Shown: positions 56,154-63,135 of the stretch, one piece after another
Numbering within the stretch: the stretch's first letter is position 1
How the letters are laid out: the number at the start of each line of letters is the position of its first letter
The notes under the pieces: model-generated
What the model was told of the DNA's origin: nothing
Database searches by the model: none
Seen by the model: the letters and a program-made list of their open reading frames with translations, nothing else
Made by a program: the position numbers and the translations under genes
Assembly (NCBI GenBank): GCA_002722245.1
Contig: PBLA01000026.1
Span: 83,955-147,954, forward strand
From: Flavobacteriales bacterium
Lineage (GTDB): Bacteria > Bacteroidota > Bacteroidia > Flavobacteriales_C > GCA-002722245
Length of the DNA stretch: 64,000 bases
Direction: 5' to 3'

Positions 56154-57171
56154 TAGTAGTTGTTGAGGTATTGGTTGTAGTAGATGAATCAGTAACTGTT
56201 GAATCAGTTGTACTTGCTGTTGATGTGGTAGAAGTCGATGTAGAATCTGTTGTGCCAATTGTTTTTGAGGTTGAATCAGTTACTGTTCCTTCTACCGACT
56301 CAGTTGCAAGTTTTTTGAAATACTCTTCATTTAACTGGCCATATCCTTTAAATTCATAATCATCTACATCGCCATTTAAATACCATTTTCCATTTACTTT
56401 TTTAAATAAAAATTCTCTTTCGCCATAACCACCGGATGGATCAGAGTCAGAACTTGTACTCAATGTTTTTAAAGTTAAAGTTTCAATAGATTTTTTAGTT
56501 TTTGCATCAGTTTCAGTACCCAAAATTGGAAGTTCTCCTAATAAGACTGCGTGTCCTAACATATTACCTGCTTCACCCATAAAAATAATATCTCCTTTCT
56601 CTCCTTTGGAAACATCCAATACCAATGATCTATCAGTTCCATCTCCTTTTTTAAACCAATTAAGTCCACCATTTGGAGTTGACCGACCTCTAAAAGCATT
56701 ATATTTATTCGAAAAACCTGTGCTTTTTAAATAATCAACTACATTTGATCCAGAATTCATATAGGCCATAAAACAAGCTTCATAGCAGACAGTTACAGTA
56801 GGCACTGTACCAACTTGATAAGTCCAAGCAGAGGCCTCTCCAAACCAAGTACTAAACTGAATTCCTTTGTTAGACATGTTTAATCTTGCCCATTCCAAAG
56901 CAGCTAAATTTTGGTTTCCATCCCTATCAATAAAATAAATTGGATTATTATTAAAAGAAGCATAAGGTGAAATCATTGGAAAATCAATTGCCATAGGATC
57001 TATACCAGTCCACATCCCCAATCTCACATCATAAATTCTAGCTATAAAATCATATTTCCCTGTTCCATTCTCTATATCCTGTTCCATTCCTCCAAACCCA
57101 TATCGATACTCCGAATTAGAAACACTTCTAGCTTCCATTCCAAAGGGATAGTAATCGTTTGCTGAAATCAC
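56143..57171 (-). CDS. headless Rhs core with papain-like/amidase-type tip
   Basis: A 342-residue frame starting at GTG 57171 directly in the Rhs core (ISANDYYPFGMEARSVSNSE), with no leader or signal peptide. Core: YRYGFGGMEQDIENGTGKYD, FIARIYDVRLGMWTGIDPMA, then NNPIYFIDRDGN. The tip has Cys129/Cys133 (VTVCYEACFMAYM) and GDIIFMGEAGNMLGHAVLLGE (His207), the C...GD..f...gHv pattern of NlpC/P60 or CHAP-like cysteine amidases, then a Thr/Ser-rich tail (TDSTSTSTTSTASTTDSTVT). The GTG overlaps the TGA of the preceding gene. Without a leader it may be silent until recombined onto a full-length paralog, or translated by coupling. Confidence 0.78.
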   Translation of the reverse strand: MISANDYYPFGMEARSVSNSEYRYGFGGMEQDIENGTGKYDFIARIYDVRLGMWTGIDPMAIDFPMISPYASFNNNPIYFIDRDGNQNLAALEWARLNMSNKGIQFSTWFGEASAWTYQVGTVPTVTVCYEACFMAYMNSGSNVVDYLKSTGFSNKYNAFRGRSTPNGGLNWFKKGDGTDRSLVLDVSKGEKGDIIFMGEAGNMLGHAVLLGELPILGTETDAKTKKSIETLTLKTLSTSSDSDPSGGYGEREFLFKKVNGKWYLNGDVDDYEFKGYGQLNEEYFKKLATESVEGTVTDSTSKTIGTTDSTSTSTTSTASTTDSTVTDSSTTTNTSTTTIEE

Positions 57172-57659
57172 CTTCGATAAACCACTTTCTTTTTTACATA
57201 ATAGCCACTAATCCATTCTTTACGAAGCTTCTCTCTTTTCAGAAACGATTTATACAAATAATTGTATGATTCAACGTAAAAACTGTCGGTTTCGGCCATA
57301 TTATTTCCAATGGGATATATCCTAAGATAACGAGAACTAACTCCATGCCTTAGCCCATTTTTATATTCGGCTTCCTCCGTTAAATATGTTTTATTTTTTT
57401 CCCACTTTTTATATTTACCTTGTAATTTCCCTTTCTTAACTTCTGCATAAATTGCTGTATCTTGTTGTAAACTATCATAAAAAAAACAAATATCTCCTGT
57501 ATATTTTGTCTTATTCAACTTCTCTTTGTCGATCATCCAAAAATCATCTTCAAGATTTATCATTATGGCAGTATCAGCGTAATAAAATTTTCTGATTTCA
57601 TCTTGGGAAAATGTTTCAGAAACAAACAAAATCATAATAAAAATAATAATGTTATTCAT
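57168..57659 (-). CDS. exported MORN-like candidate immunity protein with chimeric end
   Basis: A 163-residue protein with a signal peptide (MNNIIIFIMILFVSETFSQ). The middle has MORN-like segments (YAEVKKGKLQGKYKKWEKNK and AEYKNGLRHGVSSRYLRI). It follows the Rhs toxin by 2 bases, as expected for immunity. Its last codons (VKKKVVYRR) are read from DNA that in the paralogs encodes the Rhs segment DKKVSGSSKVIS in another frame, so the authentic C-terminus was replaced when the headless cassette was joined downstream. Confidence 0.7.
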   Translation of the reverse strand: MNNIIIFIMILFVSETFSQDEIRKFYYADTAIMINLEDDFWMIDKEKLNKTKYTGDICFFYDSLQQDTAIYAEVKKGKLQGKYKKWEKNKTYLTEEAEYKNGLRHGVSSRYLRIYPIGNNMAETDSFYVESYNYLYKSFLKREKLRKEWISGYYVKKKVVYRR

Positions 57660-57661
57660 AG

Positions 57662-59059
57662 CTATTTAGTTACCTTAATATCTTTTACTTTAATCTTTTT
57701 ATACCCTTTCTTTCTCAAATATAACTGAACATCCTCAATACTGGGTTCGGCATCTTTATCATACTTTTTATCATATTGTTTCATCCCTGTTACAGGAACG
57801 GTTGTCGCGTTAATGCTCTTTTCTGTAATTTCAGCATTTGACTCCTCTTGAACAAATAGTGATTGCCCTTCTTTCAAACCAAATTGCTGTGATGTTTCCG
57901 CTGTTCCGTCTTTTCCAACTTTTATGCTTCCTAACTCTATATCTCCATTAGGGTCTCTAATTCCGTATTTCACAATACTTCCAGGTTTCCCTTTTACTTT
58001 TATATTTAAAATACCTTGAGGATTTTCTGGATTGATGTTTGATGGATTGTGATCATTTTTACTCAATTCATTTGGTTTTGCTGGTGTATTTGCTCCCCAT
58101 GTGGTTGATGTTATTCGACCATCTTCTCCTTTTTTTATTAGTCTATTTTTCTTTTGAAAAGTAGATGGATTTGCTTCATACCATCCATTAGCCCCATATT
58201 TGTCCCAATCATCGGCCTGCTCTTTTGTTAAATTTTCATAAAAATTCTTTTTTAAATATATAATTTTAACGCCCTGATTAGTTGTAACTTTAATCTTTAC
58301 AACATTCGCGTGAAGCTTACCATCATCAGCTCCGAAACCACCCTGATCAATCCATCTCACTGGATTATCAACAGCGTACGAGTAAGGTGAATGTGAAGGA
58401 TAATGACTCCATTTAACGTCAATTTTTAAAAACTTACCTAATCTGTTGTTATACAATCTTGATTCATAATCAATAATCGAATTGCTATTATTAAATTCTC
58501 TTTCTAGTTCAAGACGATTAAACCCATATCGATACTCCGAACTAAAAACACTCCTAGCTTCCATCCCAAAAGGATAGTAATCGTTTGCTGAAATCACCTT
58601 CGATGAACCACTCACTTTTTTATCGGAAACACTGGTTCTTACATTCCCTAAGTGATCGGAGAGTTCGTAGTTTTTTGTACCTACTTCATGGGTTAATCTG
58701 GAACTTACTACTTCTTTGAGTTGAATGTTATCTACCTCAAACTTCAAAGATGCTGTTCCTGAATTAATTCGGTTAAACTCTATGGTTATTGCATTGGAGG
58801 TTGGAGTAAATGTTAATTCGTGATTTCCATTGGTGGATATTTGTTGCGAAGCTATGGTTGACCCTAGTTCCTTAATGTTTACCTCCACTTTACTACTTGA
58901 AAGAACATCGGTATTGAAGTTCAGTTCATATACCTTACCGTTGTCAACGGTCATAACTTTACTTACTCCGGTGTTGGGAGCAGTTGTAGTAACGGTTATT
59001 CCAAACGCTGACAATATCAGCGTTTGGAATAAGAGCAATATGTATAGTTTCTTTTTCAA
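57662..59059 (-). CDS. short Rhs toxin with unrecognised tip
   Basis: A 465-residue protein. Shared leader (MKKKLYILLLFQTLILSAFG and jelly roll), then HEVGTKNYELSDHLGNVRTS, YYPFGMEARSVFSSEYRYGF and a core (LELEREFNNSNSIIDYESRL, YNNRLGKFLKIDVKW, SPYSYAVDNPVRWIDQGG). The unique tip from about residue 245 (KLHANVVKIKVTTNQGVKII) holds an acidic/Trp segment (QADDWDKYGANGWYEANPS), a beta-rich part (GILNIKVKGKPGSIVKYGIR) and a basic end (VQLYLRKKGYKKIKVKDIKV). I do not recognise the activity. Promoter at 59081-59110. First gene of the operon down to 55728. Confidence 0.82.
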   Translation of the reverse strand: MKKKLYILLLFQTLILSAFGITVTTTAPNTGVSKVMTVDNGKVYELNFNTDVLSSSKVEVNIKELGSTIASQQISTNGNHELTFTPTSNAITIEFNRINSGTASLKFEVDNIQLKEVVSSRLTHEVGTKNYELSDHLGNVRTSVSDKKVSGSSKVISANDYYPFGMEARSVFSSEYRYGFNRLELEREFNNSNSIIDYESRLYNNRLGKFLKIDVKWSHYPSHSPYSYAVDNPVRWIDQGGFGADDGKLHANVVKIKVTTNQGVKIIYLKKNFYENLTKEQADDWDKYGANGWYEANPSTFQKKNRLIKKGEDGRITSTTWGANTPAKPNELSKNDHNPSNINPENPQGILNIKVKGKPGSIVKYGIRDPNGDIELGSIKVGKDGTAETSQQFGLKEGQSLFVQEESNAEITEKSINATTVPVTGMKQYDKKYDKDAEPSIEDVQLYLRKKGYKKIKVKDIKVTK

Positions 59060-59080
59060 ATTTTAATTGGTCATTTTTAC

Positions 59081-59110
59081 CAAATTTATTTTTAATTCAA
59101 CTGTGCCAAA
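59081..59110 (-). promoter_or_regulatory. -33/-7 promoter of the Rhs operon
   Basis: On the minus strand TTTG (59110-59107), 18 bases, TAAATTTG (59088-59081): both elements and spacing fit the Bacteroidota housekeeping promoter. The ATG at 59059 lies 21 bases past the -7 box. The lipase operon has the same region near 55660-55690 with a one-base deletion in the -7 box. Confidence 0.75.
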
Positions 59111-59181
59111 CCACCCTATTTCGCACACCTTTTTAGGCTTTGAAACACTAGCTAAAATCAACCTTTCAAACGTTTTTCAAG

Positions 59182-59217
59182 TTGGGGACTGTCCCCAAGT
59201 ATTGGGACTGTCCCCAA
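59182..59217. repeat. tandem covarying palindromes
   Basis: TTGGGGACTGTCCCCAA (59182-59198) and TTGGGACTGTCCCCAA (59202-59217), followed by one more half-site (GTCCCCAAGTA). Same family as those near 51.9-52.1 kb and 62.46 kb; here the stems are G/C-rich. They lie between the papain-toxin immunity gene and the next Rhs operon. Confidence 0.75.
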
Positions 59218-59235
59218 TGTCCCCAAGTATACGGG

Positions 59236-60129
59236 TTAGCGTGGTTTAAAGTGACCTAATTTCAGTGAATTAGCATTAAAGAAAAGTCCACTACAAACCA
59301 TTCGTTTTCTTACCTCTCCTGACATAAACATTGCCACTTCATCAAAAAGAAGACGGTAATTATCTTCTTCTAAATAAGTCCCGAAAGGAAGATGATAAAA
59401 CGAATATAAGTCACCATCTATTGCAATACTCTCTAAAGAATTCCATGTTAATTTAACAGAAAATATATCTTTAATTAAATCAAATAGTCTCTGCGAAATT
59501 AACACTCCATTATCAATCTTAAAGAAATGACAATCTTGATTTATTTTCGTAACTAAATGTTTCCCTTCACACACTTTTTTTAACTTATTCTCAAGATGTA
59601 CATTAGGGTATTTAGCCCTACTATCTCTGTCAAAAAGAAATAATTGGGCTACTCTTTTTTCCGAACTACCATGACGAGTTATTGAATAAAGAACAACATC
59701 AATTAGATTATACCAATTAATTAATTTATTTCCATTTTTTTTAGATGGGTAAAGTCCTATTAAATCTTCTTTAAATTCAACTTCATTAAAAACAATAACT
59801 ATTGGAATATTTTTATATTGACTCAAATAGTTTCTCAAATAAGACTCAGTACCCGAATTATCTAAAACTTTCAGTAAATACTTGGGAGTTTTATCTGAAC
59901 TCATAGAAGTTTCATACACCTTGATCTCTTTAGGTTTAAAAGTAGCAGGAACGTCAATGGGGGTAGAATAATTTAATTCTACTAAAATCTCTCTTAACTC
60001 ATAGCTTGAAAAATACTTTGAAAAAGTCAAAGCAATGTCGTTTTCAAACTTAGATATTTGATCAAATAAAATTTGAAGGTTTAGACAATCTAATTGAACC
60101 TCACTATTTAGAAACTCTTTATAAGTCAT
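59236..60129 (-). CDS. cytosolic candidate immunity protein for the papain-fold toxin
   Basis: A 297-residue protein started at ATG 60129 (MTYKEFLNSEVQLDCLNLQI), 13 bases after the toxin stop. The longer frame from 60186 overlaps the toxin gene and is rejected. No signal peptide or TM segment. It may be a two-domain protein (DVVLYSITRHGSSEKRVAQL then FLFDRDSRAKYP in the middle). I do not recognise the family. Cytosolic location fits a deamidase acting in the cytosol. Confidence 0.68.
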   Translation of the reverse strand: MTYKEFLNSEVQLDCLNLQILFDQISKFENDIALTFSKYFSSYELREILVELNYSTPIDVPATFKPKEIKVYETSMSSDKTPKYLLKVLDNSGTESYLRNYLSQYKNIPIVIVFNEVEFKEDLIGLYPSKKNGNKLINWYNLIDVVLYSITRHGSSEKRVAQLFLFDRDSRAKYPNVHLENKLKKVCEGKHLVTKINQDCHFFKIDNGVLISQRLFDLIKDIFSVKLTWNSLESIAIDGDLYSFYHLPFGTYLEEDNYRLLFDEVAMFMSGEVRKRMVCSGLFFNANSLKLGHFKPR

Positions 60130-60142
60130 AATTATAAATTTA

Positions 60143-61411
60143 CTAATTTGCCGTAGGATCAAATATCTCAAATTCACGAAACACATTTTCCAAATCAGAT
60201 TTACTGTATCGTTTACCTGTTTGTGAGTCGAAAAACCTCAGTCTTACATTTTTATTTCCTGTCCTTACAATGTTAAATGCATGTCCATTTGCACCATTTC
60301 TAGGTCCATTTCTAAAAGACCCGATAAGAATCAATCCATCACCTTTAGTTTTTAACCTTCTTGATGCTATTGACAATACTTCATCTACTTCAATTACATC
60401 TTCAAGAAAATCACCATTAGGGAAATAGTCATATAACGTTCTTACATAATCTCCCATTTGTCCCTCAGCTAGATCATCCCCTAATGCTTCTCTAAGTTTT
60501 TTATTTTTAAATAAATCATAAGTAGCTATAGCGCAATCGACACAATTAAGTTCCCCCTGAGATTTATTTATGCTCTTAGCTGTCCCAACTTGAACGACTT
60601 CCCCAACATCTTCAGCTGAACCAATTTTTTTCTTTGTTTTTTTACCTCCAATTACTTTCTTCGCCTTTTCATTAAGATGATTTACACCTTTCCTCACTTG
60701 CTTTTGAGTCTTCTTAGCGATAGTTGTAGCTTGATCTGCAATCTTTTTAGCTGCTGTCCCCATCGCATCAGCCATTTTCTTACCTGCTTTTAATATGTCT
60801 CCACCGGGAATGAAACCAGCCAATGCTATAGTTATAGCTAAACCGTCCCCACTTTCAATAGCTTGATATAAATCTCTCGCATCGTAATAAATACCAGCAG
60901 GAGTGAATCCCATTGCAACTTCAAATAACGCTTCACCTATTGCTGCATAATCAGTTGGATCTGTGTCTGTCCATTCAACTTTAACTTTAACAGGATAAGT
61001 ACTTACAACATTTGACACCATCCCAAAATCAAACCAATCACCTGTTGATTGAGACTGAATTTGGGTATATATATAGCCACCATTTCGATCAAATATATCT
61101 CTAAAGACCTCTCCATTTTCAGTATACTCTCCATAGGTATAGTCATCATCCGAATAAACCTTATCGTAAGTTCTATCACCTCCAACATCAGTCAAATTAA
61201 TCGGATTCCCATCCATCGAGTTATAAGGACTCTGATGCGGTTGAAAAACCGGATCAGGACTAAACCACCTACCAAACCTCGCATCAAGCTGTCTAAACTC
61301 AGTCGTATACTGATTCGAGTTGTTATGCGTCTCCTGGTTGATTTCTGAACCTTGGTAACCGTATCTGTACTTATCGGAAGCAGATGTCCAGTTTCTGCCT
61401 GGCATGGTCAT
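60143..61411 (-). CDS. headless Rhs core with papain-fold glutamine-deamidase-like toxin
   Basis: A 422-residue frame from ATG 61411 (MTMPGRNWTSASDKYRYGYQ), again starting inside the Rhs core: upstream bases encode the expected YPYG but an in-frame stop lies just before it. Core: QYTTEFRQLDARFGRWFSPD, QSPYNSMDGNPINLTDVGG. A hydrophobic pretoxin region (AIGEALFEVAMGFTPAGIYY; GFIPGGDILKAGKKMADAMG) precedes the tip, where LNCVDCAIATYD (Cys290, Cys293), NGHAFNIV (His377) and RFFDSQTG (Asp395) give the Cys-His-Asp triad order of papain fold toxin 1. Members deamidate glutamine of host proteins. Immunity gene follows 13 bases later. Confidence 0.85.
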   Translation of the reverse strand: MTMPGRNWTSASDKYRYGYQGSEINQETHNNSNQYTTEFRQLDARFGRWFSPDPVFQPHQSPYNSMDGNPINLTDVGGDRTYDKVYSDDDYTYGEYTENGEVFRDIFDRNGGYIYTQIQSQSTGDWFDFGMVSNVVSTYPVKVKVEWTDTDPTDYAAIGEALFEVAMGFTPAGIYYDARDLYQAIESGDGLAITIALAGFIPGGDILKAGKKMADAMGTAAKKIADQATTIAKKTQKQVRKGVNHLNEKAKKVIGGKKTKKKIGSAEDVGEVVQVGTAKSINKSQGELNCVDCAIATYDLFKNKKLREALGDDLAEGQMGDYVRTLYDYFPNGDFLEDVIEVDEVLSIASRRLKTKGDGLILIGSFRNGPRNGANGHAFNIVRTGNKNVRLRFFDSQTGKRYSKSDLENVFREFEIFDPTAN

Positions 61412-61508
61412 ACCGTAGGGGTAGGATTAGAAGTGATTAACATTGATTAGTTAGCAGGAAAGCATCACGACAACAACATTACATTACCTTTTTACGTATA
61501 TTTGAAGT

Positions 61509-61709
61509 ATGAACAACCTCAATGATATACTTAACCTTTCGACAAGTGAAAGGCTTGCTGTTATAAGACAGATATGGGAGAGTATAGATTCTTCTTCCGT
61601 TGAAATTACTGATGAGCAAAAGAAGGAACTTGACATTCGTTTAGAGAGAGTTAAAAGTGGTGAAACTTCGTTCAAATCTTGGGATGAAGTAAAAAAAGGC
61701 CTTCATTAA
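61509..61709 (+). CDS. addiction-module antitoxin
   Basis: A 66-residue protein (MNNLNDILNLSTSERLAVIR onward; IWESIDSSSVEITDEQKKEL, SGETSFKSWDEVKKGL). This is the short helical antitoxin family with an LS..ERL.li..LWdSi motif that pairs with ParE/RelE toxins and represses its own promoter. The toxin start lies 5 bases after its stop. Confidence 0.88.
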   Translation: MNNLNDILNLSTSERLAVIRQIWESIDSSSVEITDEQKKELDIRLERVKSGETSFKSWDEVKKGLH

Positions 61710-61714
61710 TTTCA

Positions 61715-62017
61715 GTGCCATTTAATGTTTTAATATCACAGGAAGCCCAATGGGACATTGAGGAGTCTTATGCCTTTTATGAAGCTGCTCAACAGGGGCT
61801 TGGAGAAAAGTTTGAAGAAGACTTAAACACTGCTTTTGAAGCTATAGCTGATAACCCAAAAATCTGTCAACTTAGATATAAACGAACTATTAGAATCGTT
61901 TTTACAAAGAGTTTTCCATTCGGTATTCATTACTTAATCGATGGAAAAGAAGTAAAAGTAATTGCTGTTTTTCACACAAGTAGGTCTCCTAAAAACTGGG
62001 ATAATAGGATTAAATAA
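61715..62017 (+). CDS. ParE/RelE-superfamily toxin
   Basis: A 100-residue protein started at GTG 61715 (PFNVLISQEAQWDIEESYAF). The fold pattern is clear: an N-terminal strand, helices (YEAAQQGLGEKFEEDLNTAF, EAIADNP), then strands YKRTIRIVFTKSFPFGIHYL and VKVIAVFHTSRSPKNW. YRRi..r.FPY.iyY....v.v.av.H..R.p..W is the ParE signature, so gyrase or ribosome inhibition is expected. Paired with the antitoxin upstream. The pair sits between two Rhs cassettes and may stabilise the array. Confidence 0.9.
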   Translation: MPFNVLISQEAQWDIEESYAFYEAAQQGLGEKFEEDLNTAFEAIADNPKICQLRYKRTIRIVFTKSFPFGIHYLIDGKEVKVIAVFHTSRSPKNWDNRIK

Positions 62018-62029
62018 AATACCGAAAAA

Positions 62030-62473
62030 GGTTAAAACTTCTTGAGATTAATCTTTTGAATCTAACTTTCTCAGTAGAGCAGTATTTCGCTGGTATTTCT
62101 TCTCTTCAAGAAAGTAAGTTACAAACTTACTCTATCTATCCTCTTAGTTATAAACTAAGAGGGACGGGGATATATTTTTTCTTTCGTTACCTCTTTGAGT
62201 AATATGCATCGGAACACCAATTTCTATTTCTCTGGCTTGTCTGGGCATGAAACAAATCTAAAGTTCATACTCAAAAGAAACTCTGTTGACTATGAATTTC
62301 CTGAATTAAGAAAAGTCTTATTTGAATTTTGACAATAATGAATAAACCCGGCATAATAAACCTATGAATTCACCTATGCAGAAAATACCATTTTCAACAT
62401 AGGTAAAACACCTCTAAAATCAAATAAAAACAATGATTTTGGCTTGTTTTTCAGTTGGTGACAGTCACCAGGT
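62030..62473 (+). repeat. 444-bp duplicated non-coding element, copy 2
   Basis: Begins 13 bases after the ParE stop and aligns with 51448-51891. It includes the two hairpins (62114-62130, 62140-62162) and ends in TTGGTGACAGTCACCA (62455-62470). The 569-bp gap 62018-62586 is otherwise empty. Confidence 0.9.
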
Positions 62474-62586
62474 TTTCTAAAGAACTTCTGATTTTTCATT
62501 TATCCATGCAACAAGACCGTCTGACCCCAATTCTTCGTACAAAGAGAGCTTGATTCACGGCACACAGCGTCCCTATTTATTTAGCA

Positions 62587-63135
62587 TTAGCATGATTCTA
62601 CATAATAATGTTTAAACATTTTAATGTAATTCTCAATAATATCAGTCAGTGCATCACTTAAATTGTAATCTGATATATTGAAGTATTCATCCCAATTCCA
62701 GTCACAATGTATAGGTACTGTTAAGTCAACAGTAACAACCTTATCTTTTTCGAAAATAATAAATTCATAAGTCTTAGGGTCGATACCACTTAAACCATTA
62801 TTTCTACTAAATAGGCACAATCCTGAATAAGAATGGTTTTCATTAAACATAACCAAACTATTTAAAACATAATTATAGCTCAAAGTAGAATTACTCAAAT
62901 TAACAATATCATTCTCCATGAATGTAATCGAGTAATTACCTATTTCATTTTTATCAATAGAACATAATACAATCGAATCAGAAGTTCTAAAACCATCAAT
63001 AAAATCATTTTCACAACTGGAGAAAAAGCAAGACTCTAATTCATTAATGCGAACAATACTATCATTGATACTCCAGCAGGTTATACTATTAATTACAAAC
63101 AATAAGGCGAAATAGTGTTTAGTTAACGCTTTCAT
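62587..63135 (-). CDS. exported candidate immunity protein for the amidase toxin
   Basis: A 182-residue protein with a signal peptide (MKALTKHYFALLFVINSITC WS). It overlaps the end of the Rhs-amidase gene by 17 bases. The mature part has several cysteines (SCFFSSCEND, LCSIDK, GLCLF) and a DWNWDEYFN motif; no family recognised. A periplasmic immunity protein is what a peptidoglycan-targeting toxin would need. Confidence 0.65.
   Translation of the reverse strand: MKALTKHYFALLFVINSITCWSINDSIVRINELESCFFSSCENDFIDGFRTSDSIVLCSIDKNEIGNYSITFMENDIVNLSNSTLSYNYVLNSLVMFNENHSYSGLCLFSRNNGLSGIDPKTYEFIIFEKDKVVTVDLTVPIHCDWNWDEYFNISDYNLSDALTDIIENYIKMFKHYYVESC

Noticed and set aside
56154..56258. N-terminal extension of the immunity lipoprotein
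   Set aside because: Gln/Leu/His-rich residues come from reading the toxin's Thr/Ser tail in another frame; the lipoprotein signal begins at 56153.
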